64,000 nucleotides of DNA from positions 1 through 64,000 of the forward strand of contig NZ_SGIT01000005.1 in NCBI RefSeq assembly GCF_004208525.1, written 5' to 3'. The notes beneath the pieces are model-generated. The model did not search any database. It was given only the letters and a program-made list of their open reading frames with translations, and was not told where the DNA came from. The stretch is from Sphingobacterium corticibacterium. Its GTDB lineage: Bacteria > Bacteroidota > Bacteroidia > Sphingobacteriales > Sphingobacteriaceae. The first letter of the stretch is position 1. Every line of letters begins with the position of its first letter. Shown here in pieces: positions 25,694 through 35,003 of the stretch. Position numbers and translations under genes: made by a program.

Positions 25694-27376
25694 CTACATT
25701 TCCTTATTCAACTTCGAGTGTTTATAACCATATACGAAATAAAGTACCAGCCCCACGGCTAACCATATCAAAAATATAATCCAATTACTCGCACCGAGCT
25801 GGCTCATTAGATAAAGATTGATCAGAATTCCAGTAACGGGCAGCAAAGAAAACCTATACATAAAACCCATCACGGCCAATATGAACCACACTATCCAGAA
25901 AATGACCAACAATGATTTATGCTCTATCATCTCTTGCCATGACATTTCTCTCCATTCCTGTAGTGCATCCTGTCCATAGTGATAAAGGATAATCCAGGCA
26001 ATAACAAATCCCAGCCCAATTAAATACTTACCGTTTATATAAGGCACTCTGAATTTCGATTTAGACGATAATCCGGTATAATCCATATACAGCACGCCAG
26101 CACAAACTAGGATAAACGCGAAGAACGTCCCCACACTAGTCAAATCAACGAAAAAGTCCATTTTAAAAAATAAGGATGGCACCGCTACCACGACACCTGT
26201 TACAATTGTTGCAAACGAAGGTGTTTTATACTTCGGGTGTACACGAGAAAATCTTTTCCATAGCAAGCCATCACGACTCATCGTCATCCATATTCTCGGT
26301 TGTGCTAATTGATACACGACCAATGCACTTGTGATAGCTACAACAGAGGTAACCGACACAATACCCGCCATGTGATCAAAGCCGACATACTTAAACACAA
26401 ATGCCAAGGGATCTTTCACATTCAATTCGGTATAGTTTACCATACCCGTCAAAACCAGGGTAATGGCTACATATAATATCGTACATATTATCAAACATAG
26501 AATCATTGCCCGGGGCAAATCACGTTGCGGATTTTTACACTCTTCTGCTGTTGTAGATATGGAATCGAATCCAATAAAAGCAAAGAATACGGCTGCTACC
26601 GACCCCATTACCCCCGAAACGCCATTAGGCATAAAAGGTGTCCAGTTTTCCGGCTTAATAAAGAAAATACCGCCGGCAATAACCAATAAAATAATTCCTA
26701 CTTTAACCGCAACCATAATATTACTTGCCCGCTGCGACTCTTTAATGCCAACGTATACCAACCAAGTCACTAGCACGGTAATCAAACCCGCAGGTAAATC
26801 AAAAATAATGGGTACATCTCCGACCCGAGGAGCGGACAGATAAGCATGTAGTCCGACTTTATCTGAAGCACTGAGGGCGTTCATCCCTACGGAAACGAAC
26901 TTTTCATGCGCATCCGTAGCATATCCGGGAGCCATCGTCAACCATTTTGGAATATGGAAACCGAAGCCCTCCAGCATTGACACAAAATATTGAGACCAAG
27001 AAATGGCGACTACGGTATTAGACACGGCATATTCTAAAACCAATGCCCATCCGATAATCCAGGCAAAGAGCTCTCCAAAGGTGACATAAGCATAGGTATA
27101 CGCGCTGCCGGATACCGGAACAGTACTCGCAAATTGGGCATATGCGAGTGCCGTAAACACGCAGGCAAAGGCTACAAAAATAAAAAGTAAGGAAATTGCG
27201 GGCCCTCCCTCGTAGCTAGCCAATCCAATGGTACTAAATATTCCTGCACCTACAATAGCCGCAATCCCAAGCGAAACTAAATCACGAACGCCCAATACTT
27301 TGGCAAGTCCTGTTCCCTGTTGAGCATCTGCGACTATGCGGTCGACACTCTTCTTTCGGAAAAGTTTATTCATCAT
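25694..27376 (-). CDS. APC-superfamily amino-acid permease (cationic amino acid transporter-like)
   Basis: A 560-residue inner-membrane protein with 12 or more hydrophobic segments. The first carries the APC motif GIAAIVGAGIFSTIG near residues 37-51; the conserved EYAVSNTVVAISWSQYF and AFFAFIGFDSISTTAEECKNPQRDLPRAMI segments follow. These fit the CAT-like (YfnA-type) branch, which takes up arginine, lysine or other amino acids with protons. It starts 15 bp after the AcpH-like gene. Two Met codons open the frame; the first was kept. Substrate is not determinable. Confidence 0.9.
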   Translation of the reverse strand: MMNKLFRKKSVDRIVADAQQGTGLAKVLGVRDLVSLGIAAIVGAGIFSTIGLASYEGGPAISLLFIFVAFACVFTALAYAQFASTVPVSGSAYTYAYVTFGELFAWIIGWALVLEYAVSNTVVAISWSQYFVSMLEGFGFHIPKWLTMAPGYATDAHEKFVSVGMNALSASDKVGLHAYLSAPRVGDVPIIFDLPAGLITVLVTWLVYVGIKESQRASNIMVAVKVGIILLVIAGGIFFIKPENWTPFMPNGVSGVMGSVAAVFFAFIGFDSISTTAEECKNPQRDLPRAMILCLIICTILYVAITLVLTGMVNYTELNVKDPLAFVFKYVGFDHMAGIVSVTSVVAITSALVVYQLAQPRIWMTMSRDGLLWKRFSRVHPKYKTPSFATIVTGVVVAVPSLFFKMDFFVDLTSVGTFFAFILVCAGVLYMDYTGLSSKSKFRVPYINGKYLIGLGFVIAWIILYHYGQDALQEWREMSWQEMIEHKSLLVIFWIVWFILAVMGFMYRFSLLPVTGILINLYLMSQLGASNWIIFLIWLAVGLVLYFVYGYKHSKLNKEM

Positions 27377-27391
27377 AGCTGCAAAAGTAAT

Positions 27392-28066
27392 CTAAACTAT
27401 TTTATCTTGTATTTCCTGAAAGATATCCATATAATTCAGAAGAGACTGTTCTTTATATAATCGTAGGCATTCCGTTAATCGATCATAATCCTCGGCGTTA
27501 TTTTCAAACGTCCAAACACGTTTACATATATTGAAAAGTGCATAAGAAAGATTGCTTATATCTGCATAGTCCAAAACATAGCGTGACGTCACAAATCGGT
27601 CGTAAAACTCCAAAAAACGCACTGTATCTATCTCCCCGATCGTCTGTAAATATTTTTCGATAGTTGCTTTCTGGACTTGTTCCAAATGTTCGTATAGTCT
27701 ATTGGGATTGACATGTGTATGATCTATTAGCAAATGGTCTAGCAAAAGCTCCAGCGAGATATGGGCTAAAAAGGATGCACGTATGGGAAGATGCGCCACC
27801 ACGGTATCCAATTTGCGCCGCAATGCATGTGTGTGTTCCAGGAAAAAATTAGAGGTATGAAAAAGTCTATCGACCTCTACATGCCTGTACCAACCTTCCG
27901 ATACCGACATCGTTTTGGGATGGATAAACAGCACCTCTTCAAACCGCTGCGGATGAAAATTGTATCCCTTATCCACATTCTTCAGCAAATCCGGAAGTAA
28001 TGCCCCCAGTATCCTTTCGGAATGTGGGCTATAGCGTTCAAAATAATAATGCGACAAAAAATTCAC
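27392..28066 (-). CDS. AcpH-like (ACP phosphodiesterase family) protein
   Basis: A 224-residue protein starting MNFLSHYYF with G-A-L-L-P-D-L shortly after, the N-terminal signature of the AcpH family (formerly DUF479). His residues in HPKTMSVSEGWYRHVEVDRLFH and HISLELLLDHLLI match the HD-like metal site of the fold. E. coli AcpH removes 4'-phosphopantetheine from acyl carrier protein; whether this homologue does so is inferred. It is the first gene of a two-gene unit with the permease. Confidence 0.8.
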   Translation of the reverse strand: MNFLSHYYFERYSPHSERILGALLPDLLKNVDKGYNFHPQRFEEVLFIHPKTMSVSEGWYRHVEVDRLFHTSNFFLEHTHALRRKLDTVVAHLPIRASFLAHISLELLLDHLLIDHTHVNPNRLYEHLEQVQKATIEKYLQTIGEIDTVRFLEFYDRFVTSRYVLDYADISNLSYALFNICKRVWTFENNAEDYDRLTECLRLYKEQSLLNYMDIFQEIQDKIV

Positions 28067-28113
28067 GAACCCAAACTTCTTATTTATTTATCGTAAGATA
28101 CGGCTTAATCTCG

Positions 28114-28121
28114 TATCTTTG
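28114..28121 (+). promoter_or_regulatory. -7 element of the tyrS promoter
   Basis: TATCTTTG matches TAnnTTTG exactly. The best -33 candidate is TTA rather than TTG at 28089-28091 (22-nt spacer). The expected start near 28128 leaves a short A-rich leader before the ATG at 28156, as is usual where translation does not rely on Shine-Dalgarno sequences. Confidence 0.5.
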
Positions 28122-28155
28122 CAATCTTAATTAAAAAAATTTAACCACAAAAAAG

Positions 28156-29439
28156 ATGAGCTTTGTAGAAGAACTACGTTGGAGAGGGATGTTACAAGAT
28201 ATCATGCCTGGAACAGAAGATTTACTGAATAAAGAAAAAGTTTCTGGCTATATCGGCTTCGACCCAACAGGAGATTCACTGCATGTGGGACATTTAACAC
28301 AGATTATGACCCTCATCCACTTTCAAAATGCGGGGCACAAGCCTGTTGCATTGGTAGGTGGAGCTACTGGGATGATTGGCGACCCCTCATTTAAGTCTGC
28401 TGAACGAAACCTGTTAGATGAAGCCACATTACAGTACAATGTTACTAGTTTAAAAACACAGCTTGCCAAATTCCTACATTTTGGGGATGCGGACAACGAT
28501 GCGAAAATGGTTAATAATTATGATTGGTTTAAGGATTTTAAATTTTTGGATTTTATCCGCGACGTGGGCAAGCTGATTACAGTCAATTATATGATGGCGA
28601 AAGACTCTGTAAAAAAACGCCTAGAGGGCGACAATGGTCTTTCCTTTACGGAGTTTACCTACCAACTTATACAAGGATACGATTTTTATTATCTGTGGAA
28701 ACACCATAATTGTAAGGTGCAGATGGGTGGATCAGACCAATGGGGGAATATCGTAACCGGTAGTGAAATCATCCGTCGTCAAGATCAGGGAACAGCATAT
28801 GCTATTACGACACAATTGATTAAAAAAGCAGACGGACAAAAGTTTGGCAAAACCGAGTCCGGAGCAGTTTGGTTAGATCCTAAGAAAACATCTCCCTATA
28901 AGTTTTATCAGTTTTGGCTGAACACTACAGATGACGATGCCAAAAACTGGGTCAAGATCTTCACGTTAAAAACAAAAGAAGAAATTGACGCCATCATTGC
29001 AGAACACGATGTTGCCCCGCATACCCGTGCGGTGCAAAAAGCATTGGCGAAGGATATCACGATACGTACGCACTCGGAAAAAGACTATGAAACAGCCGTC
29101 AAAACATCCGAATTTCTATTCGGAAACGGGTCTCTAGAATTCTTGGCGGAACTGGATCATGATAGTGTATTGGAGGTTTTCGACGGCGTCCCGCAATTTG
29201 AAATTAACAGAGATCAGCTTACCCCCGGCATCAACGTGCTGGATTTTCTGGCAAGCCATACACAAGTTTTCCCATCAAAAGGCGAAGCCCGAAAAATGTT
29301 ACAAGGTGGTGGTGTGGCCATCAACAAAGAGAAAATCAATGATATTGAATTAACGATTGACACTACACACTTAATTAATGACAGGTACATCGTGGCGCAG
29401 CGTGGCAAGAAAAACTATTTTTTGGTTATTGTCACGTAA
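28156..29439 (+). CDS. tyrS: Tyrosyl-tRNA synthetase
   Basis: A 427-residue class I aminoacyl-tRNA synthetase that charges tRNA-Tyr. The HIGH motif is present as HVGH (residues 42-45) after GYIGFDPTGDSL; KMSKS is the KFGKT form near residue 235, the TyrS class seen in many bacteria. The tyrosine/tRNA site segment QGYDFYYLW and MGGSDQWGNI are intact, and an S4 RNA-binding domain ends the protein (about 360-427). It heads the tyrS-ftsK-lolA-like-lacI array on the plus strand, though ftsK may have its own promoter. Confidence 0.96.
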   Translation: MSFVEELRWRGMLQDIMPGTEDLLNKEKVSGYIGFDPTGDSLHVGHLTQIMTLIHFQNAGHKPVALVGGATGMIGDPSFKSAERNLLDEATLQYNVTSLKTQLAKFLHFGDADNDAKMVNNYDWFKDFKFLDFIRDVGKLITVNYMMAKDSVKKRLEGDNGLSFTEFTYQLIQGYDFYYLWKHHNCKVQMGGSDQWGNIVTGSEIIRRQDQGTAYAITTQLIKKADGQKFGKTESGAVWLDPKKTSPYKFYQFWLNTTDDDAKNWVKIFTLKTKEEIDAIIAEHDVAPHTRAVQKALAKDITIRTHSEKDYETAVKTSEFLFGNGSLEFLAELDHDSVLEVFDGVPQFEINRDQLTPGINVLDFLASHTQVFPSKGEARKMLQGGGVAINKEKINDIELTIDTTHLINDRYIVAQRGKKNYFLVIVT

Positions 29440-29468
29440 CAGGGAGATAGCATTTCCTTTATTTTTCC

Positions 29469-29476
29469 TAAGTTTG
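29469..29476 (+). promoter_or_regulatory. Possible -7 element for ftsK
   Basis: TAAGTTTG matches TAnnTTTG, 26 bp before the ftsK ATG and just after the tyrS stop. No -33 TTG lies at the right distance, so it is uncertain. Confidence 0.35.
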
Positions 29477-29501
29477 TAACTAGGAAAGGTAGCTGATTTT
29501 C

Positions 29502-32084
29502 ATGTCAAACAAAGGAAATACATTTAAAAATTCCGGCAATGCAAGCAACAAACGTGCTCCGCGTACCACAGGGAATGTTTCATATAATAAGAAAAAACGG
29601 TTTAACTCGTTTGAGAACATCAATTTTTCAGAAGGACAGCGCAAAGCACTGAAAATACTGGGCATATTCTTACTATTTGCTTCTTTCATCATGGCTGTTT
29701 CGTTTGTTTCCTATCTTTTCACATGGAAACAAGACCAAAGTTATATAACAGAAACAAATGGCGGATGGTCAACGCTGTTTCGGAGTGTCGATGAAATAGC
29801 AGATGAGGCTGTAGAACTTCCCGTCGTTGAAAATAAACTAGGAAAACTAGGGGCATTACTCGCCAATCAATTTATTTACGAATGGTTTGGAATAGCCTCT
29901 TTCCTTTTCGCATTTATTCTATTTGTAGTGGGGTATAAACTCCTCTATCGAAAATCCCTTTTACCGGTATGGAAAACGATCATCTATTCAGCAACGGCTA
30001 TCATTTATCTATCCGTAACGCTTGGGTTTTTACAGGATTTTCTGACGGACTCCCCCCATATATTGGAAGGAAAGTTCGGCTATTGGACAAACCAGCTGTT
30101 AAAAATCCAGATAGGTAGTACTGGGATCGCTGCCCTTTTGGCATTTGCCTATTTAGCCATACTCATTCTTATTTACAATTTAGATTTGAAATGGACTTGG
30201 TCACCGAAAAAGACGGATGAAGATGTAGAAGAAGACGAGGAAGATAATTTTGATACGTTTGCAACCAAATCAAATCCTATTTCCAATGTTTCTCGCAATA
30301 CCGCTCCCCGTCCGTTAGCGGTTGAAGAAAAGGAAGAACCGCTAGATGAGGCATTTATTCCTCATACCCCCTTAACATTAAACGTGCCCGGAGAGAATCA
30401 CAAAGATAATGACGGGGAGATTACTTTTACCGTAGATACGCCAGTGGTTATAGATGAGACCATACATAACGAACGAGAGCCTTCTTCCGAAGGTCCTGCA
30501 CTTAGTGTAGAGAAAGTGGTGGAAGAAAAAGCTATTACTGCAAATGATCTAGTCGCCGAATTCGGCGAATATGATCCCAAACTAGATCTTTCAGGCTATC
30601 AATATCCAACGCTCGATTTGCTAAAGGAATATGGAAGCGGCAAAATCACCATTAATCAACAAGAGTTGGAAGCCAATAAAAACCGTATTGTCGAAACGCT
30701 CCGTAATTATAGTATTGAGATTGAACATATTAAAGCCACAATCGGCCCAACGGTAACATTATATGAAATCATACCCAAACCAGGTGTACGCATCTCCAAA
30801 ATCAAAAATCTGGAAGACGACATTGCATTGAGCCTTGCAGCACTAGGCATACGCATTATCGCACCTATGCCTGGCAAAGGAACTATAGGTATCGAGGTAC
30901 CTAACAGTTCGCCAGAAATGGTATCCATGCGTTCTGTTCTAGCTACAGAGAAGTTCCAAAAAACGGAGATGGATTTACCTATTGCGCTTGGTAAAACAAT
31001 ATCAAATGAGGTATATATAGCCGATTTGGCAAAAATGCCTCACTTATTGGTAGCTGGTGCCACAGGACAAGGTAAATCGGTTGGTATCAATGCAATTCTA
31101 ACTTCTTTACTATATAAGAAACACCCAGCCGAGCTAAAATTTGTCATGGTTGATCCTAAAAAGGTGGAACTTTCTCTTTTCAAAACGATAGAGCGTCACT
31201 TCTTGGCAAAACTACCGAATGAAGACGAGGCGATCATTACCGACACAAAAAAGGTCATCAACACGCTCAATTCCCTTTGTATCGAGATGGACCAACGTTA
31301 CGACCTGTTAAAGAATGCAGCAGTACGTAACTTAAAAGAGTATAATGCAAAATTTGTCAACCGTCGATTAAACCCTGAAGAGGGTCATCGATTCTTACCT
31401 TATATCGTTCTGGTAGTTGATGAGTTTGCAGATTTGATGATGACAGCAGGTAAAGAAGTGGAAACGCCGATTGCACGTCTCGCTCAGTTAGCACGAGCTG
31501 TAGGAATACATTTGGTTATTGCGACGCAACGACCATCGGTAAATATTATTACCGGTACGATCAAAGCAAACTTCCCGGCACGTTTAGCCTTCCGGGTATT
31601 GTCAAAAGTTGATTCTCGGACCATTTTGGACGCGGGGGGTGCTGACCAACTGATCGGTCGTGGGGATATGCTCTTGGCAACAGGAAGTGATTTAACACGT
31701 ATCCAATGTGCCTTTGTAGACACACCGGAAGTAGAGCAAATCTCGGAGTTTATCGGAAATCAACGTGGCTATCCATCTGCTTTTATGCTGCCCGAATACG
31801 TCGATGAAAATGGAGAAGGAAGTGGCGGAATGGAATTTGATTCGAGCGATCGCGATCAACTTTTCGAAGAGGCTGCGCGACTGATTGTCATGCATCAACA
31901 AGGTTCAACGTCATTGATTCAACGTAAATTAAAGCTAGGCTACAACAGAGCGGGACGAATAATCGATCAATTGGAGGCTGCCGGTATTGTAGGCCCTTTT
32001 GAGGGAAGCAAAGCACGCGAAGTACTTTATCCCGACGAATATTCGCTAGAACAGTATCTGGAAACGTTAAGAAACAACGAATAA
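29502..32084 (+). CDS. ftsK: DNA translocase FtsK/SpoIIIE
   Basis: An 860-residue septal DNA pump that couples chromosome segregation to division. Order: basic N-terminus, about four transmembrane segments (50-220), an acidic variable linker (about 235-370), then the motor: Walker A GATGQGKS near 519-526, Walker B IVLVVDEFADL near 640, and a C-terminal winged-helix gamma domain (about 795-860; TSLIQRKLKLGYNRAGRIIDQLE) that reads orienting DNA sequences. Length is in the range of Bacteroidota FtsK. The LolA-like ATG follows its stop codon after 1 bp, so the two are co-translated. Confidence 0.96.
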   Translation: MSNKGNTFKNSGNASNKRAPRTTGNVSYNKKKRFNSFENINFSEGQRKALKILGIFLLFASFIMAVSFVSYLFTWKQDQSYITETNGGWSTLFRSVDEIADEAVELPVVENKLGKLGALLANQFIYEWFGIASFLFAFILFVVGYKLLYRKSLLPVWKTIIYSATAIIYLSVTLGFLQDFLTDSPHILEGKFGYWTNQLLKIQIGSTGIAALLAFAYLAILILIYNLDLKWTWSPKKTDEDVEEDEEDNFDTFATKSNPISNVSRNTAPRPLAVEEKEEPLDEAFIPHTPLTLNVPGENHKDNDGEITFTVDTPVVIDETIHNEREPSSEGPALSVEKVVEEKAITANDLVAEFGEYDPKLDLSGYQYPTLDLLKEYGSGKITINQQELEANKNRIVETLRNYSIEIEHIKATIGPTVTLYEIIPKPGVRISKIKNLEDDIALSLAALGIRIIAPMPGKGTIGIEVPNSSPEMVSMRSVLATEKFQKTEMDLPIALGKTISNEVYIADLAKMPHLLVAGATGQGKSVGINAILTSLLYKKHPAELKFVMVDPKKVELSLFKTIERHFLAKLPNEDEAIITDTKKVINTLNSLCIEMDQRYDLLKNAAVRNLKEYNAKFVNRRLNPEEGHRFLPYIVLVVDEFADLMMTAGKEVETPIARLAQLARAVGIHLVIATQRPSVNIITGTIKANFPARLAFRVLSKVDSRTILDAGGADQLIGRGDMLLATGSDLTRIQCAFVDTPEVEQISEFIGNQRGYPSAFMLPEYVDENGEGSGGMEFDSSDRDQLFEEAARLIVMHQQGSTSLIQRKLKLGYNRAGRIIDQLEAAGIVGPFEGSKAREVLYPDEYSLEQYLETLRNNE

Positions 32085-32085
32085 G

Positions 32086-32730
32086 ATGGAGAAGAAAATA
32101 ATAGTTCTGATGGCTTTCATTTGTACATCACTAATAGCATTCACACAAACGGATACCCAAGCAAAAAAGTTATTGGAAGAAGTATCTGCAAAATATGATG
32201 CGTATCAGACCATACAGTCTGACTTTAGTTTTTCCGTACAGCAAGCACAAGGAGGAAACCATGTGGATAAGGGCACGCTGTTCCTGAACAAACCAAAAAA
32301 TCAGTTCCGAATAGCTTTAAGCGAGCAAGATATCATAAATGACGGCAAAAGTACTTGGTCTATTCTGAAAGAAGATCAAGAGGTACAAGTCAGTGACGCA
32401 GACAATAACACAGAAAGTATTGGTCCTAATAATCTTTTTACTTTCTATAAAAAGGGATTTATTTATAAAAGTAAAAAAGACGAAATGCTAGGCAAGGACC
32501 TGCTGAATGTTATAGAATTAACACCTACTGACACGAAGACGAATTATGCTAAAATCACCCTACGGATAAATAAAAACAAACATATCCATGATGTTGCAGT
32601 AGTCGATAAATCAGGAGCTCGATACATCTATAAGATTAACACACTATATGTAAATCATCAAATTCCAAGAGCAACGTTTACATTTCATACCGCAGATTAT
32701 CCCAATTATGAGATAGTTGACCTTAGATGA
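32086..32730 (+). CDS. LolA-like outer-membrane lipoprotein carrier
   Basis: A 214-residue periplasmic protein with a signal peptide (about 1-20, cleavage near FTQ). The mature part begins TDTQAKKLLEEVSAKYDAYQTIQSDFSF, the usual start of LolA-family proteins, and has the beta-strand series KGTLFLNKPKNQFRI and DIINDGKSTWSIL that forms the open barrel. LolA carries lipoproteins from LolCDE to the outer membrane. Position directly after ftsK recurs in Bacteroidota. Gene name withheld, since more than one LolA paralogue may exist. Confidence 0.88.
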   Translation: MEKKIIVLMAFICTSLIAFTQTDTQAKKLLEEVSAKYDAYQTIQSDFSFSVQQAQGGNHVDKGTLFLNKPKNQFRIALSEQDIINDGKSTWSILKEDQEVQVSDADNNTESIGPNNLFTFYKKGFIYKSKKDEMLGKDLLNVIELTPTDTKTNYAKITLRINKNKHIHDVAVVDKSGARYIYKINTLYVNHQIPRATFTFHTADYPNYEIVDLR

Positions 32731-32737
32731 GATAACA

Positions 32738-33763
32738 ATGGCGAAGACGACACTTAAAAGTTTAGCCCAGGCATTAAATATGTCTGTTTCTACGGTATCA
32801 AAAGCGCTAAATGATAGTTACGAAATTAGTGAGGTAACGAAAAGAACGGTACAGGAGTTTGCAAAAAAGCACAACTATCAACCCAATGTACATGCTAAAT
32901 TCCTTAAAACAGGAAAAACAAATACGATTGGTGTTGTTCTGCCGAAAATGACTGGATCCTTCGAAGCACAAATTATTGCGGGTATGCAAAAAGCGGCTAC
33001 TGCTCATCATTATAGGACAATCATTATGAATACCATGGAAAATGAAGAACTGGAAAAACTGGCTCTTCAATCCATGTTAGACAAATCGGTGGATGGGATT
33101 CTTTTCTGCCCCATTCATGAAGAGTCAAATATCGATCTGGCAAAGCAAATCCTTAAAACAACACCTGTTGTCATCTTTGACCGGACACATTATCCGATAG
33201 AAACCCATAAAGTAGGTGTGCTGAATGCCGAAGGGATGTATAATGCATGCAAACACCTCATAGATATAGACCGACGGAAAATTGCTATATTCTGTGGAGC
33301 GCATCAGGGTATCACTACCAAACGACTATCCGGATACATAGAAGCTCATCACGATTTTCAGATCCCCGTCACGCCGGAGTATATCGTACATTGCAATGTG
33401 AAAAGCTTGGTAGATTTACAAGATGACCTGGAAAAACATGTAAAAAGCCTATTGCAATTGCCCGAACCTCCGAATGCCATTGTCGGTGTTGCCGATACCA
33501 TCACCACACATTTATTGGGCATTTTAGCTAAATTGGATATAAAAGTACCGGAAACCCTTGCCGTCATCGGCTTTGCAAACACCGATCTGGTTCTTTCACT
33601 GAACCCATCCTTAAGCACCATTCGACAACCCACAACGGAAATAGGCGAGATTTCTGTCCATAAATTGGTGGAAATTATGCAAAAAAAGAATCGAAGCCAA
33701 ATCGAGTGGGAAGACATTAAGCTGCCCACCTCCATTCAGCTTCGACGCTCTACTATTGGATAA
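32738..33763 (+). CDS. LacI-family transcriptional regulator
   Basis: A 341-residue repressor-type regulator. The N-terminal helix-turn-helix is clear (TLKSLAQALNMSVSTVSKALND, residues 5-26), followed by the hinge region and a periplasmic-binding-protein-like effector domain (about 60-341; NTIGVVLPKMTGSFEAQIIAGMQKAA). The ATG at 32738 is used because the upstream in-frame ATG lies inside the LolA-like gene and adds residues before the HTH. It is 7 bp after lolA and convergent with the hexuronate genes, so it is the best candidate for the regulator that binds the repeats at 35910-35967. The effector is unknown; a hexuronate intermediate is inferred. Confidence 0.9.
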   Translation: MAKTTLKSLAQALNMSVSTVSKALNDSYEISEVTKRTVQEFAKKHNYQPNVHAKFLKTGKTNTIGVVLPKMTGSFEAQIIAGMQKAATAHHYRTIIMNTMENEELEKLALQSMLDKSVDGILFCPIHEESNIDLAKQILKTTPVVIFDRTHYPIETHKVGVLNAEGMYNACKHLIDIDRRKIAIFCGAHQGITTKRLSGYIEAHHDFQIPVTPEYIVHCNVKSLVDLQDDLEKHVKSLLQLPEPPNAIVGVADTITTHLLGILAKLDIKVPETLAVIGFANTDLVLSLNPSLSTIRQPTTEIGEISVHKLVEIMQKKNRSQIEWEDIKLPTSIQLRRSTIG

Positions 33764-33771
33764 TAGCTGAG

Positions 33772-33830
33772 AGCTATAGGCCATAAGCAATAAGATTTTG
33801 CCGCAAGCCTATTGTTTATAACCTAAAGCT
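33772..33830. terminator. Imperfect inverted repeat between convergent lacI and uxuA
   Basis: Arms 33772-33794 and 33808-33830 are complementary at about 18 of 23 positions around a 13-nt loop; the right arm includes the uxuA stop codon. It lies between two convergent genes and could act as a weak bidirectional terminator, but there is no clear U-tract. Confidence 0.4.
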
Positions 33831-34992
33831 GTCTAACAATACCCAATTCCAACCCTCTTAATTCTGCTAGTCCTCTTAATCGACCAATGGCAGAATACCC
33901 CGGATTGGTAATTTTATGCAGATCATCCAACATTTGATGTCCGTGATCTGGTCTAAACGGAATAGGTTTTTCCCGTTTTTGGTTCTCTGCAGCCAACTCC
34001 TTCATAACGGCATACATATCCACATCACCATCCAAATGGTCGGCCTCATAGAAACTTCCTAAGGCGTCTTTCTTAACATTACGTAAATGCACAAAATTCA
34101 CCCGGTGTTGTACCTGTTTAAATATTTGTACTAAATCGTTGTCAGGTCCTGCACCTAATGAACCCGTGCAAAAACAGACCCCATTAAACGGTTTGTCTAC
34201 CGTTGTTATAATATATTCAAAATCTGCCAAATTGCCGGCAATTCTTGGAAGTCCTAAAATGGGATACGGGGGATCATCTGGATGAATGGTCATTTTTATA
34301 CCATATTTCTCACAAACGTCTGCAATAGAAGAAAGAAAATAAGTTAAATTTTCCCGCAGTCCCTCGAAGCCAATCTTTGCATAAATATCAATACTGCGTT
34401 GTAAATCTTCCAGTGATGGATCTTTCTCTCCTGGGATACCCATTAATACATTAGAAAGCAAGAATTTCTTTGCCTCTTCGTCAAAAGTAGCGTAACGGCT
34501 CTCCGCTTTCTCTACAATTTCTGCTGAATACGATGATCTGGCATTAGGACGTTCTAAAATAAAGATATCAAAGATCGCCAAATCAATCCAATCGAAATAG
34601 AGTGCTTTAGATCCATCATGCATCACTTTATCTAATTGCGTACGCGTCCAATCGAGTACCGGCATAAAGTTATAACATACCGTTTTAATTCCACATTCCG
34701 CTAAATTAGTCAGTGTTTGACGATAATTATCTAAATAAAAATCGACTTGCTCCGAACGCGTTTTGATAGCTTCATGTACAGTCACGCTTTCCACTACCGA
34801 CCACACCAGTCCTGCTTCCTCTATTATTCTCTTCCGCTCCAAAATATCTTCTTTAGGCCATACATCACCGTGTGGAATATGATGCAATGCGGATACAATA
34901 CCTGTTGCACCTGCCTGCTTTACATCCTGTAAGGATACCGGGTCATTGGGTCCGTACCAACGCCACGTCTGTTCTAAAAATCGTTTATTCAT
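33823..34992 (-). CDS. uxuA: Mannonate dehydratase
   Basis: A 389-residue enzyme that dehydrates D-mannonate to 2-keto-3-deoxygluconate in glucuronate breakdown. Family blocks visible: QTWRWYGPNDPVSL at the N-terminus, GIVSALHHIPHGDVW, MTIHPDDPPYPILGLPRI with the metal-binding His/Asp, VHLRNVKKD, and RPDHGHQMLDD. The frame is open to 35016, but this would overlap the SDR stop; the ATG at 34992 gives the normal MNKRFLEQTWRW start. It follows the SDR gene by 11 bp. No glucuronate isomerase (uxaC) or KDPG aldolase gene is in the window. Confidence 0.95.
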   Translation of the reverse strand: MNKRFLEQTWRWYGPNDPVSLQDVKQAGATGIVSALHHIPHGDVWPKEDILERKRIIEEAGLVWSVVESVTVHEAIKTRSEQVDFYLDNYRQTLTNLAECGIKTVCYNFMPVLDWTRTQLDKVMHDGSKALYFDWIDLAIFDIFILERPNARSSYSAEIVEKAESRYATFDEEAKKFLLSNVLMGIPGEKDPSLEDLQRSIDIYAKIGFEGLRENLTYFLSSIADVCEKYGIKMTIHPDDPPYPILGLPRIAGNLADFEYIITTVDKPFNGVCFCTGSLGAGPDNDLVQIFKQVQHRVNFVHLRNVKKDALGSFYEADHLDGDVDMYAVMKELAAENQKREKPIPFRPDHGHQMLDDLHKITNPGYSAIGRLRGLAELRGLELGIVRQL

Positions 34993-35003
34993 AATATTAA
35001 AAC

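Noticed and set aside
33772..33830. Imperfect repeat at lacI-uxuA as an insertion-sequence remnant
   Set aside because: No transposase fragment or target duplication is present; a weak terminator between convergent genes is the simpler reading.
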